DNA of 59,725 nucleotides from Citrobacter sp. wls619. Lineage in GTDB: Bacteria; Pseudomonadota; Gammaproteobacteria; Enterobacterales; Enterobacteriaceae. Below are positions 15,940-25,232 of the stretch, piece by piece; positions within the stretch are counted from its first letter, which is position 1, and every line of letters begins with the position of its first letter. The stretch is from assembly GCF_005281345.1 (NCBI RefSeq), contig NZ_SZXJ01000054.1:1-59725 (forward strand). The letters are read 5' to 3'. Both the position numbers and the translations under genes were made by a program. The notes below the pieces were generated by a model that did not search any database, was not told the DNA's origin, and worked only from the letters and a program-made list of their open reading frames with translations.

Positions 15940-18027
15940 ATGCGTTTAAAACCTGTTGCCTCTGTCGTTCTGTCCTGTATAGGGTTTACCAGCCCCTTTG
16001 TCTTCGCTGAAGACGTGATGGTAGTAACCGCTTCTGGTTACGAAAAAAAGATCACCAACGCGGCTGCCAGCGTTTCCGTTATTTCACAGCAAGAGCTACA
16101 AACCAATAAATATAACGATTTAGGTGAAGCGCTGCGTTCTGTGGAAGGTGTGGATGTCGAAAGCAGCACGGGTAAAACCGGCGGTCTGGAAATTAGCATC
16201 CGTGGCATGCCCGCCAGCTATACCCTGCTCCTGATTGACGGTATCCGTCAAAATGGTAGCAGCGACGTGACACCGAACGGCTTTTCGGCCATGAACACCA
16301 GCTTTATGCCTCCACTGGCGGCAATCGACCATATTGAAGTGATCCGCGGTCCGATGTCGACGTTATACGGTTCCGATGCCATTGGCGGCGTCGTTAATAT
16401 CATCACCAAAAAGAGCACCGATAAATGGAGCACGTCCATTAATACCGGCGTTAACCTGCAAGAAAGTAATAAATGGGGTAACAGCACAGTCGCCAACTTC
16501 TGGTCAAGCGGCCCATTGATCGCCGGTGTACTGGATATGCAGGTTCGCGGCAGCACCACGCAGCGTCAAGGCTCCAGTGTCACTTCGCTGAGTGATACCT
16601 CTTCCACCCGCGTGCCGTATCCTACGGAATCCGAGAATTACAATATCGGCACTCGTCTGGACTGGAAAACCAGCGACAGCAATACGTTGTGGCTGGATCT
16701 CGATTCCGCCAGACAACGCTACGATAACGATGATGGACAGCTTGGCAATCTGACCGGCGGATATGATAAGACGCTGCGATATGAACGTAACAAAGTGACG
16801 CTCGGCCACGATACCGCATTAACATTTGGGACCTGGAAGTCCTCTGTGGGCTGGAATGAAACCGAGAACAAAGGCCGCCAGTTGGTCTCCTCGGCACTGA
16901 CACCAGAGAACGCGAACCGGGCTGGTGACGCGCGTGAACTGAAGAACACCAACGTTATTCTGGATTCCATGCTGCTGACGCCGTTAGGTGACTCGCACCT
17001 GTTGACTCTCGGGGGGGAATACTGGGATGCCCGCATGAAGGACGGTGTCGTGCTGGCCAATACCGGCGAGACATTCCACCAGAAAACATGGTCGGCCTAT
17101 GCTGAAGATGAATGGCATATCCTCGATTCTCTGGCCTTAACCGTGGGGACACGCTATGAACATAACGACGTCTTTGGCGGGCACCTCAGCCCACGCGCCT
17201 ATATGGTCTGGGACGTATCCGACGAGTGGACCCTCAAAGGCGGTGTCACAACGGGCTATAAAGCGCCATCACTCAGCCAGCTTCATAACGGCATCAGCGG
17301 CGTAACGGCACAGGGAACGGTCAATACCGTCGGGAACCCGAACCTTAAACCTGAAGAAAGTACCAGTTACGAAACCGGGCTTTACTATGAGAATGACGCT
17401 GGGCTGAACGCCAACGTCACGGGCTTCTATACTGAATACAAAAATAAAATCGTTTCGTATTCTATCGATGATAATACCAACAGCTACACCAATAGCGGCA
17501 AAGCAAGAACCGATGGTATCGAGTTTGCCAGCACATTCCCGCTGTGGTCGGACTCGCTGAGTTTATCTCTCAACTACACCTATACCCAGAGCAAGCAAAA
17601 AGATGGCGAGAATAAAGGCGCGCCACTGAGTTATACCCCGAAACACATGGCGAACGCCCGTCTGAACTGGCAGGCAACGGAAGATATGAACGCCTGGCTG
17701 AGCGCTCGCTACCGCGGTAAGGCTCCACGCTATACGGAGAATTACGACAACCTCAGCGCCGTCCAGAAAGCGGTGTATGACGACAAAGGCGCAGATTTAA
17801 AAGCCTGGACCGTTCTGGACATGGGGATGTCTTATAAGCTGACCAAAGAACTGACGCTGAATACAGCGGTGAACAACGTGCTGGATAAAGACTTTAGTGA
17901 CGTCACACTGTATCAGGTTGGCCGCAATAGTACTTATGCCGGCGACTACTATCAGACGGCACAATCCACGACCGGATACGTCAACCCGGGCCGTAACTAT
18001 TGGGTATCGTTAAACTACCAGTTCTAG
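15940..18027 (+). CDS. TonB-dependent outer-membrane receptor (metallophore type)
   Basis: A 695-residue ligand-gated porin of the FepA/CirA type. A signal peptide covers residues 1-24 (ending PFVFAED). The TonB box region is VMVVTASGYEKK, directly after it. The plug domain spans about residues 40-150 with IEVIRGPMSTLYGSDAIGGVVNIITKK, and a 22-strand barrel ends in the C-terminal YQF expected of an outer-membrane beta-barrel. The start ATG at 15940 follows AAAGGAAG. It is divergent from a nickel-type ABC operon, with NikR and Fur sites between them. The ligand is unknown: a catecholate siderophore by sequence type, or a nickel metallophore by context. Confidence 0.87.
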   Translation: MRLKPVASVVLSCIGFTSPFVFAEDVMVVTASGYEKKITNAAASVSVISQQELQTNKYNDLGEALRSVEGVDVESSTGKTGGLEISIRGMPASYTLLLIDGIRQNGSSDVTPNGFSAMNTSFMPPLAAIDHIEVIRGPMSTLYGSDAIGGVVNIITKKSTDKWSTSINTGVNLQESNKWGNSTVANFWSSGPLIAGVLDMQVRGSTTQRQGSSVTSLSDTSSTRVPYPTESENYNIGTRLDWKTSDSNTLWLDLDSARQRYDNDDGQLGNLTGGYDKTLRYERNKVTLGHDTALTFGTWKSSVGWNETENKGRQLVSSALTPENANRAGDARELKNTNVILDSMLLTPLGDSHLLTLGGEYWDARMKDGVVLANTGETFHQKTWSAYAEDEWHILDSLALTVGTRYEHNDVFGGHLSPRAYMVWDVSDEWTLKGGVTTGYKAPSLSQLHNGISGVTAQGTVNTVGNPNLKPEESTSYETGLYYENDAGLNANVTGFYTEYKNKIVSYSIDDNTNSYTNSGKARTDGIEFASTFPLWSDSLSLSLNYTYTQSKQKDGENKGAPLSYTPKHMANARLNWQATEDMNAWLSARYRGKAPRYTENYDNLSAVQKAVYDDKGADLKAWTVLDMGMSYKLTKELTLNTAVNNVLDKDFSDVTLYQVGRNSTYAGDYYQTAQSTTGYVNPGRNYWVSLNYQF

Positions 18028-18044
18028 TTTTGCTTACCTCTGTT

Positions 18045-18071
18045 GGCCAGGCTATAACTGATAGCCTGGCC
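18045..18071. terminator. Hairpin after the TonB receptor gene
   Basis: GGCCAGGCTAT pairs with ATAGCCTGGCC, an 11-bp perfect stem with a 5-base loop. No T-run follows, so it may be a weak terminator or a processing site before the small downstream gene. Confidence 0.5.
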
Positions 18072-18129
18072 GCTATCAGCGTGTATTAGAAAGCGGATTG
18101 TCAGTATTGCGCATACGTAAGGAGAGACA

Positions 18130-18372
18130 ATGCCCTTTTCAGTCACTGAGCGTCAGGCACTTCTGTCATTAAAAGGCGTTGGCCCCAAAGTCATCGAGCG
18201 GCTTGAGCAACTTGGTTTCCACTCACTTGCCGATCTCAACAACTCTACTGTCGAGGATATTACCCAGCAAGCGGCGTCTATGGTCGGCTCGACGTGCTGG
18301 AAAAACAGCCCGCAAGCAAAAGCGGCAATTGCCAACGTCTTAGCGCTGGCAAGTGCGTCGTCGTTACGCTGA
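18130..18372 (+). CDS. Small helix-hairpin-helix protein
   Basis: An 80-residue cytoplasmic protein. An HhH motif covers about residues 9-38 (LLSLKGVGPKVIERLEQLG then FHSLADLNN), the type that binds DNA backbone non-specifically or mediates protein contacts. The C-terminal part is helical and Ala-rich. It begins 102 bases after the TonB receptor with a good AAGGAGAG ribosome site and is on the same strand, so it may be co-transcribed past the hairpin. Why a DNA-binding-type fold accompanies a receptor gene is not evident. Confidence 0.75.
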   Translation: MPFSVTERQALLSLKGVGPKVIERLEQLGFHSLADLNNSTVEDITQQAASMVGSTCWKNSPQAKAAIANVLALASASSLR

Positions 18373-18409
18373 TTTAGCGTATCACCAGGGCACGAGGAAC
18401 GGGCGCGAT

Positions 18410-20338
18410 TTAACCGTTTCTGATTTTCCCATTGATACCCGGCTGCGGTTTACCAAACAGATACCCTTGCGCGAAATCGCAGCCCAGAGCCTGCAGGCTT
18501 GCCAGTTGTTCCTCTGTTTCGACACCTTCTGCAACAGCTTTCATATTCAGCGATTTCGCCATACCAGTAATAAGCCTGATGATATTAAGGGCGTCTTCCT
18601 GGGTAGATATCGAATGCACAAACGACTTGTCTATTTTGATTTTATCAAAGGCAAGCCGACTCAGTCGCGAAAGAGAAGAGTAGCCGGTACCAAAATCATC
18701 GATCGAAATTTTTACCCCCAGGGCTCTGAGCTTGTTAAGTGTATTCATCGGCGTATTGCTCTCGGTAAAGAGAGAGGATTCCGTCACTTCCAGCTCGAGA
18801 CGCTCTGCCGGAAGTCCGGTATCTTTCAGAATGGACAGCACGATTCCGGCAAAAGCCTTGCTGCTTAGCTGGACAGGTGAAACATTGACTGAGATTTTAA
18901 CCGGGATCACCCAGGAAGCCGCTTCCCGGCAAGCAATTTCAAGCACAGATTTTCCCATCTCGTTAATCATGCCTGTTTTTTCAGCAACAGGAATAAAACT
19001 ATCCGGCGACAGAAGTCCTTTTAGCGGATGTATCCAACGAATAAGGGCTTCATAGCTGTAAATTTCCTGGCTGAAAGAATCGACAATAGGCTGATAATAA
19101 ACCACGAATTCTTTATTCACTATGGCCATTGCCATATCATGCTCAAGAGTTCTGCTTTCTTGCAGCTTTTCTAACATCCGCTGCCGGAAGACTTTTATTT
19201 TACCCGAGCCTTCATTTTTCGCTTCATAAAGCGCCAGGTCGGCAAATTTATAAAGATAGTCGGAACGGCGTTCAGTTTCTGAGATAACAATACCAACACA
19301 AGTGGTTATATTTATAATTGCGTTATAAATAGTGTAGGGCTGGTTGATAAAATCACATATTTTTTGGGCTCGGGAAACGGCACGACTCTCTGTCAGACCG
19401 CTCGAAAGAAACGCAAACTCATCGCCGCCTAAGCGATATAGCGTGTCGGAACCCTGGCTCATAGAAATCAAACGATGGGATATCTGACGTAACAACATAT
19501 CGCCAGCGTCATGGCCATACGTATCATTTACCTCTTTGAATCGATCTAAATCAAACAACATCACCGTCACAGAGTCATTGTTTTTTTCTGCCATCGCGAT
19601 GGTTTTATTTAAATCCCCCCAGAACAACTGGCGATTATTCATCTCGGTGAGCGAGTCGTGATAGACGTCATACTCCAGTTTTGCATTCTGGATCTGCAGT
19701 TTTTCTTTAGATTCCTGAAGTTCCTCAGCAAGGCACTTAACCTGGAGATGTGCTCTCAAAATGTTTCTGTTCTGGAAAAAAATCAGAATCCCCAGTATCG
19801 CACTCAATATTATAAGCAACACTGAAGTCGCCGAATAAATATAATACAGAGTTTGAATGTTAGTATTTGTATTATTAATCGAGCTAACATCTTTATCTAA
19901 TGCACCGGATGAAAGATGGGCTAGCGGTGCATCAAGCGCATGCATTTCTTTCAAATATGCCTTGAGTTCTGAACGGTTCATTTTCTCAAGATGAACATCC
20001 AGATAATTAAGCATTTTTTCAAGCTGTATAGCCAGTTCATAATGCGCTGGATTGCTTTCTATATAATGACCTAAATCGCCTTCTTTTATTAAATCGCTCT
20101 GGCTGAGCATAATGTCGAGACGCAGGCGTACAGCATCAAGCGTCATCGTATCATCACTAATGTAGAGACCAAGCCACGATTCAAATCGGTAATATTCTGA
20201 TACCATTTGAACAGCAGACCATGAGTCGGCGTAGTGGGTCAGTTTCTGTAGCTCTTGTTGTCTTTCGTGCACAAGGAAAGATATATATCCGGTAGATATA
20301 AAAAGGAAGAATATAATGCCAGCCAGTATTCTGTTCAT
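18410..20338 (-). CDS. Membrane GGDEF-EAL protein (cyclic di-GMP turnover)
   Basis: A 642-residue inner-membrane signalling protein. One span lies near residues 4-22, then a periplasmic domain of about 140 residues, then a second span near 166-188 and a short coiled linker. The GGDEF domain (about 222-380) has an intact RLGGDEFAFL. The EAL domain (about 395-640) has YEALIRW, NVSPVQL, ELEVTESSL, IDDFGTGYSSL, KIDKSF and EGVETEEQ, so all phosphodiesterase residues are present. No RxxD inhibitory site precedes GGDEF. It is preceded by the molybdopterin-fold gene in one operon (17 bases between), which suggests a periplasmic partner. The gene is AT-rich compared with its neighbours. Confidence 0.88.
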   Translation of the reverse strand: MNRILAGIIFFLFISTGYISFLVHERQQELQKLTHYADSWSAVQMVSEYYRFESWLGLYISDDTMTLDAVRLRLDIMLSQSDLIKEGDLGHYIESNPAHYELAIQLEKMLNYLDVHLEKMNRSELKAYLKEMHALDAPLAHLSSGALDKDVSSINNTNTNIQTLYYIYSATSVLLIILSAILGILIFFQNRNILRAHLQVKCLAEELQESKEKLQIQNAKLEYDVYHDSLTEMNNRQLFWGDLNKTIAMAEKNNDSVTVMLFDLDRFKEVNDTYGHDAGDMLLRQISHRLISMSQGSDTLYRLGGDEFAFLSSGLTESRAVSRAQKICDFINQPYTIYNAIINITTCVGIVISETERRSDYLYKFADLALYEAKNEGSGKIKVFRQRMLEKLQESRTLEHDMAMAIVNKEFVVYYQPIVDSFSQEIYSYEALIRWIHPLKGLLSPDSFIPVAEKTGMINEMGKSVLEIACREAASWVIPVKISVNVSPVQLSSKAFAGIVLSILKDTGLPAERLELEVTESSLFTESNTPMNTLNKLRALGVKISIDDFGTGYSSLSRLSRLAFDKIKIDKSFVHSISTQEDALNIIRLITGMAKSLNMKAVAEGVETEEQLASLQALGCDFAQGYLFGKPQPGINGKIRNG

Positions 20339-20355
20339 GATGGTCCTCTGAACCC

Positions 20356-20850
20356 CTACTCAATTTTCATTGAGCTGACCTGCCATGCTGACCTTGAATA
20401 AAAGATCTGATTATTCAGTTCAGGAATACTGTCATAGGGATACACGATGAATAGCGGGCCTTTATCACGGATGCGCATATATTCTCCGTTGATTTTTAGC
20501 GCAAGAATAACATTATATTTTTTGAAATCACTGAGTGGGATAACGTTGGTGTAGTCATTGAGCGCAGTAACCTTAACAACAGAACCGTTTGCCCCGACAT
20601 AATCCATGAGCTTTTGCAGCGAGATACCCGTAAAGGTAGTGCGTCCATTATACCAGGGAGAGGTGGTCTGGAAACTTACCGAGCCCAGTTTCTCGAGACT
20701 GGCGATATCAAAAACGGCTTTCCCGTCTTCATTGGTATTTTCTATATTACCGGACACGGTTAAAAGGACTTTACCGACAGGTTTGGAAAGTTCACCAGCC
20801 CAGACCTGGGTAGTGACGACAAAGCTTAACAACATGACAATTAACCGCAT
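20356..20850 (-). CDS. Periplasmic SUOX-fold (molybdopterin-binding-like) protein
   Basis: A 164-residue exported protein of the oxidoreductase molybdopterin-binding domain type (sulfite-oxidase fold). A signal peptide ends at about VWAG (residues 1-18). Family features include FDIASLEKLGSVSFQTTSPW, FTGISLQKLMDYVGANG and the C-terminal RDKGPLFIVYPYDSIPEL. No cysteine is visible in the mature protein, although true sulfite-oxidase-type enzymes ligate molybdenum through one. It is therefore probably a binding or sensing relative rather than an enzyme. It is co-transcribed with the GGDEF-EAL gene, for whose periplasmic domain it may be a partner. Confidence 0.72.
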   Translation of the reverse strand: MRLIVMLLSFVVTTQVWAGELSKPVGKVLLTVSGNIENTNEDGKAVFDIASLEKLGSVSFQTTSPWYNGRTTFTGISLQKLMDYVGANGSVVKVTALNDYTNVIPLSDFKKYNVILALKINGEYMRIRDKGPLFIVYPYDSIPELNNQIFYSRSAWQVSSMKIE

Positions 20851-21445
20851 TCTAACCTCACCAATCTATCGAATGTAAGAGAATTATAATTTAGTTATTA
20901 TGCTATTTACACATGCTACCCAGCGATTATTGATACTGTAAACTCATCCACATTTTACCCCTTTAAAATCAAAGAGTTAATCTCAATTTATTTTTTGATA
21001 TTGTTTAAAAAATCCATTACTGTTATTTGAGACACAGTAAATTTCGTCATCACCGTACAAAAAATAAGCCACCTGTTTAGGCGGTAAAAATAAACACGCA
21101 CAAATATAAAGGTCTATTTTTTCAGGCAACGGCAGGATATTGTTTTTACAACCGAGGGTTTCGCGCCTCTCATCGAATGAGTGCTGGGCAATGAATCAGC
21201 AGGGTCTGGTTTTGCTGCTTATCCATAAAAATATGATTGCTTGCCGGGTAGAGATATCCTGGCAAGAACCGCGTCATTGAGCTTACGGCACAAGCCAGAC
21301 GTAATTATCAATTTGTGTTCGCCAACGCTCATCACAAATACCATGAGGGTACAAAATACAAATCTGGCGCAGTAACCCCTATATTCGCCTCGAGCCCCCA
21401 CAGGTTTAAAGCGGTTTTAATCGCCAGCGAATTCCATTAAAAAAA
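20851..21445. other. AT-rich intergenic region between the SUOX-fold gene and icd
   Basis: About 600 bases without a convincing gene. It is AT-rich near the SUOX-gene promoter. Around 21240-21266, CTTGCC and GGCAAG form an imperfect hairpin. A 29-codon open frame (21191-21280, +) and a 60-codon frame (21219-21401, -) lack support. In K-12, prophage e14 inserts in the 3' end of icd, which abuts this region, but no phage gene or duplicated icd end is visible. Confidence 0.5.
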
Positions 21446-21467
21446 ACGGGAACCTCTCGGCTCCCGT
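21446..21467 (-). terminator. Terminator downstream of icd
   Basis: ACGGGAGCC pairs with its near-complement (one mismatch) around TCTC loop bases, followed on the minus strand by a run of T. It lies 24 bases past the icd stop codon. Confidence 0.85.
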
Positions 21468-21490
21468 TCTCATACAACCCAGAATCTGGA

Positions 21491-22741
21491 TTACATGTTT
21501 TCGATGATTGCGTCGCCAAACTCGCTACATTTCAGCAGTTTAGCACCGTCCATCAGACGTTCAAAGTCATAGGTTACGGTCTTGGCGTTGATCGCGCCTT
21601 CCATACCTTTAACAATTAAGTCAGCCGCTTCAGTCCAACCCATGTGGCGCAACATCATTTCTGCAGACAGGATGATGGAACCTGGGTTCACTTTATCCTG
21701 ACCCGCGTACTTCGGTGCCGTGCCGTGGGTGGCTTCGAACAGTGCACATTCGTCACCAATGTTCGCACCCGGTGCGATACCAATACCACCAACCTGTGCA
21801 GCCAGCGCATCGGAGATGTAGTCACCGTTCAGGTTCATACAAGCGATAACGTCGTACTCAGCGGGACGCAGCAGGATCTGTTGCAGGAACGCATCGGCGA
21901 TAACGTCCTTAACCACGATCTCTTTACCGGTTTTCGGGTTCTTGATTTTAACCCACGGACCGCCATCGATCAGTTCACCACCGAATTCTTCACGCGCCAA
22001 CTGGTAACCCCAGTCTTTGAACGCGCCTTCGGTGAATTTCATAATGTTACCTTTATGAACCAGGGTAACAGAATCACGATCGTTAGCGATGGCGTACTCA
22101 ATTGCTGCACGAACCAGACGCTTGGTCCCTTCTTCGGAACACGGCTTGATACCGATGCCGCAATGTTCCGGGAAGCGGATTTTCTTCACGCCCATCTCTT
22201 CGCGCAGGAATTTAATCACTTTCTGAGCATCAGCGGAGTCCGCTTTCCACTCAATACCCGCATAGATGTCTTCTGAGTTTTCACGGAAGATGACCATATC
22301 GGTCAGTTCAGGATGTTTAACCGGGCTTGGGGTGCCCTGGTAGTAACGAACCGGACGCAGGCAAACGTACAGGTCAAGTTCCTGACGCAGCGCAACGTTC
22401 AGAGAGCGAATACCGCCGCCAACTGGGGTGGTCAGTGGGCCTTTGATGGCAACACGATATTCACGAATAAGATCCAGGGTTTCAGCAGGCAGCCAGACGT
22501 CCTGGCCATAAACCTGAGTGGATTTCTCACCGGTGTAGATTTCCATCCAGGAGATTTTACGCTCGCCTTTATAGGCTTTCTCGACAGCAGCATCGACAAC
22601 TTTGATCATCGGTGGGGTTACATCAACGCCGATACCGTCGCCTTCAATGAACGGGATAATCGGATTTTCAGGAACGTTGAGTTTGCCGTTTTGCAGGGTG
22701 ATCTTCTTACCTTCCGCCGGAACAACTACTTTGCTTTCCAT
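21491..22741 (-). CDS. icd: Isocitrate dehydrogenase (NADP+)
   Basis: TCA-cycle enzyme converting isocitrate to 2-oxoglutarate and CO2; cytoplasmic homodimer of 416 residues, as in E. coli. [15 protein letters not shown] is the N-terminal family motif. The phosphorylation-site segment [13 protein letters not shown] holds the Ser targeted by AceK. The metal-binding Asp is in [17 protein letters not shown]. The NADP-specificity region [12 protein letters not shown] is present. The C-terminus is complete ([11 protein letters not shown]), so prophage e14 has not inserted here as it does in K-12. The start ATG follows GGAGAGG. A candidate ArcA site lies upstream. Confidence 0.98.
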   Translation of the reverse strand: MESKVVVPAEGKKITLQNGKLNVPENPIIPFIEGDGIGVDVTPPMIKVVDAAVEKAYKGERKISWMEIYTGEKSTQVYGQDVWLPAETLDLIREYRVAIKGPLTTPVGGGIRSLNVALRQELDLYVCLRPVRYYQGTPSPVKHPELTDMVIFRENSEDIYAGIEWKADSADAQKVIKFLREEMGVKKIRFPEHCGIGIKPCSEEGTKRLVRAAIEYAIANDRDSVTLVHKGNIMKFTEGAFKDWGYQLAREEFGGELIDGGPWVKIKNPKTGKEIVVKDVIADAFLQQILLRPAEYDVIACMNLNGDYISDALAAQVGGIGIAPGANIGDECALFEATHGTAPKYAGQDKVNPGSIILSAEMMLRHMGWTEAADLIVKGMEGAINAKTVTYDFERLMDGAKLLKCSEFGDAIIENM

Positions 22742-22835
22742 TCACCTCTCCTTCGAGCGCTTCTGGTTCTGCTCGTCTGTCATCACGCTGCATGTGCATT
22801 TGCGTCCTGCTACACGGATGCGTTAGAGCAACTTT

Positions 22836-22852
22836 TTGTTAATGATTTGTAA
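22836..22852 (-). promoter_or_regulatory. Candidate ArcA direct repeat upstream of icd
   Basis: TTGTTAA at 22836-22842 and TTTGTAA at 22846-22852 are two near-repeats spaced by about one helical turn, the ArcA pattern. In E. coli, icd is repressed by ArcA. They lie about 100 bp upstream of the icd start. Confidence 0.4.
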
Positions 22853-22943
22853 TGAGCGTGTCAATACTACCCTATTGTTCGCCGCCATGAAAGACACTCG
22901 TTCTTAGGCTATAATGCGGCAATTGATATAATCTGAAAATACC

Positions 22944-23567
22944 ATGCAAAAAACTTCTTTTAGAAATCACCGGGTTGAGCGATTCAGCTCACGACAAGTC
23001 ACTAAACAGCGTAAAGAAAACCAGCCAAAACGGGTGGTTCTGTTCAATAAACCATACGATGTTTTGCCACAATTTACTGACGAAGCAGGACGCAAAACGT
23101 TAAAAGATTTTATTCCTGTTCAGGGTGTCTATGCTGCTGGTCGTCTTGACCGCGACAGCGAAGGACTTCTGGTACTGACCAACGACGGCGCGCTGCAGGC
23201 CCGGTTGACGCAACCCGGCAAACGTACGGGGAAAATCTATTATGTCCAGGTGGAAGGTGAGCCAACCCCCGAAGCGCTGGACGCTCTGCGCACTGGCGTA
23301 ACGCTGAACGATGGCCCCACACTGCCTGCTGGTATCGAAGTGGTAGAAGAACCCGCATGGCTATGGCCGAGAAACCCGCCTATTCGGGAACGGAAACATA
23401 TCCCTACCCGTTGGTTAAAAGTAACCTTATATGAAGGCCGCAATCGCCAGGTACGTCGTATGACAGCACATGTTGGATTTCCTACACTGCGGTTAATTCG
23501 TTATGCGATGGGGAATTACACGCTGGATAATCTCGCTAACGGTCAATGGCGGGATGCAACTGTATAA
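22944..23567 (+). CDS. rluE: RluE (YmfC) 23S rRNA pseudouridine-2457 synthase
   Basis: Converts U2457 of 23S rRNA to pseudouridine; cytoplasmic RsuA-family enzyme of 207 residues. The catalytic motif [17 protein letters not shown] holds the essential Asp at about residue 71. [12 protein letters not shown] and the C-terminal [20 protein letters not shown] are the other conserved blocks. There is no S4 domain, as in E. coli RluE. Its N-terminus is about 10 residues shorter than the annotated E. coli form. It is divergent from icd and runs into nudJ. Confidence 0.95.
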   Translation: MQKTSFRNHRVERFSSRQVTKQRKENQPKRVVLFNKPYDVLPQFTDEAGRKTLKDFIPVQGVYAAGRLDRDSEGLLVLTNDGALQARLTQPGKRTGKIYYVQVEGEPTPEALDALRTGVTLNDGPTLPAGIEVVEEPAWLWPRNPPIRERKHIPTRWLKVTLYEGRNRQVRRMTAHVGFPTLRLIRYAMGNYTLDNLANGQWRDATV

Positions 23568-23576
23568 GGAACAGGT

Positions 23577-24038
23577 ATGTTTAAACCGCACGTCACCGTT
23601 GCCTGCATTGTGCATGCAGAAGATAAGTTTTTAGTCGTTGAGGAAACCATCAACGGCAAAGCGTTGTGGAATCAACCCGCCGGACACCTGGAAGCCGATG
23701 AAACCCTGATACAAGCCGCGGCACGCGAGCTGTGGGAAGAAACCGGGATCAAAGCGCAACCACAACACTTCATCCGAATGCATCAATGGATTGCCCCAGA
23801 CAGAACACCCTTTTTACGTTTTCTGTTTTCTATTGAGCTTGCCAATATGTGCGCTACTGAACCTCATGACGACGATATAGATTGCTGTCGTTGGGTCAGT
23901 GCGCAAGAGATCTTCTCTGCGCCAAACCTGCGTTCGCCGCTGGTTGCCGAGAGTATTCGTTGTTATCAAAGCGGACAGCGTTACCCACTCGCAATGATCG
24001 GCGAATTTAACTGGCCGTTTACAGAGGGTGTCAAGTAA
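23577..24038 (+). CDS. nudJ: NudJ (YmfB) Nudix phosphatase
   Basis: A Nudix hydrolase of 153 residues; in E. coli it hydrolyses nucleoside tri- and diphosphates, HMP-PP and thiamine pyrophosphate intermediates. The Nudix box is complete: [20 protein letters not shown] followed by TGI (residues about 37-59), with the REL-x-EE catalytic core. It begins nine bases after the rluE stop with its own AGGAACAGG ribosome site. It is followed by mnmA, so rluE, nudJ, mnmA, hflD and purB probably form one transcribed series. Confidence 0.95.
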   Translation: MFKPHVTVACIVHAEDKFLVVEETINGKALWNQPAGHLEADETLIQAAARELWEETGIKAQPQHFIRMHQWIAPDRTPFLRFLFSIELANMCATEPHDDDIDCCRWVSAQEIFSAPNLRSPLVAESIRCYQSGQRYPLAMIGEFNWPFTEGVK

Positions 24039-24091
24039 AGGGCTGCGTGCTAGAATATGCCGCCTTGAAGTTCAATGTCGTGAGTATTCCT

Positions 24092-25198
24092 ATGTCTGAA
24101 AGCCAAAAAAAAGTGATCGTCGGCATGTCCGGCGGTGTCGATTCCTCCGTTTCTGCCTGGCTGTTGCAACAACAGGGTTATCAGGTAGAAGGCCTGTTCA
24201 TGAAGAACTGGGAAGAGGACGATGGTGAGGAATACTGTACAGCGGCCGCCGATCTTGCAGATGCGCAGGCTGTCTGCGACAAACTCGGCATTGAACTGCA
24301 TACCGTTAACTTTGCTGCAGAATACTGGGACAACGTCTTTGAATTGTTCCTTGAAGAGTACAAAGCGGGTCGTACGCCGAACCCGGATATTCTGTGCAAC
24401 AAAGAAATCAAGTTTAAAGCCTTCCTCGAATTTGCCGCTGAAGATTTAGGTGCCGATTACATCGCTACTGGCCACTACGTGCGTCGCGCGGATGTAGACG
24501 GCAAAAGCCGCCTGCTGCGGGGACTCGATGGTAACAAAGACCAGAGCTATTTCCTCTATACCCTCGGCCATGAGCAGATCGCACAAAGTCTGTTCCCGGT
24601 GGGTGAACTGGAAAAACCACAGGTACGCAAAATTGCCGAAGATCTGGGTCTGGTCACTGCGAAGAAAAAAGACTCCACCGGTATTTGCTTTATCGGCGAG
24701 CGTAAATTCCGCGAGTTCCTCGGTCGTTACCTGCCGGCACAACCCGGCAAGATCATTACCGTTGACGGTGAAGAAATTGGCCAGCATCAGGGGCTGATGT
24801 ATCACACCCTGGGCCAGCGTAAAGGTCTGGGTATTGGCGGAACAAAAGAAGGTACCGAAGATCCATGGTATGTCGTGGATAAAGACGTTGAGAACAATAT
24901 TCTGGTGGTGGCTCAGGGTCATGAACACCCGCGCCTGATGTCCGTTGGTCTGATTGCCCAGCAATTACATTGGGTCGACCGTCAACCGTTCACCGGCACC
25001 ATGCGCTGCACAGTGAAAACCCGCTATCGTCAAACCGACATTCCGTGCACCGTTAAAGCACTGGATGCTGAGCGTATTGAAGTAATTTTTGACGAACCCG
25101 TCGCGGCGGTAACACCGGGTCAGTCGGCGGTCTTTTACAACGGTGAAGTGTGCCTCGGCGGCGGCATTATCGAGCAGCGTCTGCCTCTGCCGGTATAA
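24092..25198 (+). CDS. mnmA: MnmA (TrmU) tRNA 2-thiouridylase
   Basis: Inserts sulfur at C2 of wobble uridine 34 in tRNA for Lys, Glu and Gln, taking it from the TusE relay. The 368-residue length matches E. coli. The PP-loop is [14 protein letters not shown] near the N-terminus. The catalytic cysteines are in [11 protein letters not shown] (about 102) and [13 protein letters not shown] (about 199). The ATG at 24092 (MSESQKK) was chosen over a GTG 15 codons upstream because it equals the E. coli start. Expected to be essential or nearly so. Confidence 0.97.
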   Translation: MSESQKKVIVGMSGGVDSSVSAWLLQQQGYQVEGLFMKNWEEDDGEEYCTAAADLADAQAVCDKLGIELHTVNFAAEYWDNVFELFLEEYKAGRTPNPDILCNKEIKFKAFLEFAAEDLGADYIATGHYVRRADVDGKSRLLRGLDGNKDQSYFLYTLGHEQIAQSLFPVGELEKPQVRKIAEDLGLVTAKKKDSTGICFIGERKFREFLGRYLPAQPGKIITVDGEEIGQHQGLMYHTLGQRKGLGIGGTKEGTEDPWYVVDKDVENNILVVAQGHEHPRLMSVGLIAQQLHWVDRQPFTGTMRCTVKTRYRQTDIPCTVKALDAERIEVIFDEPVAAVTPGQSAVFYNGEVCLGGGIIEQRLPLPV

Positions 25199-25232
25199 TT
25201 ATTTACACATTTGATACAAGGAAGCAGTGAAC

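Noticed and set aside
21191-21280. 29-codon frame with a hydrophobic start, thought of as a Hok-like toxin remnant
   Set aside because: The hydrophobic part is too short and the conserved Hok pattern around the Cys is absent.
21219-21401. 60-codon minus-strand frame in the gap downstream of icd
   Set aside because: No ribosome site, no motif, and it overlaps a structured non-coding stretch.
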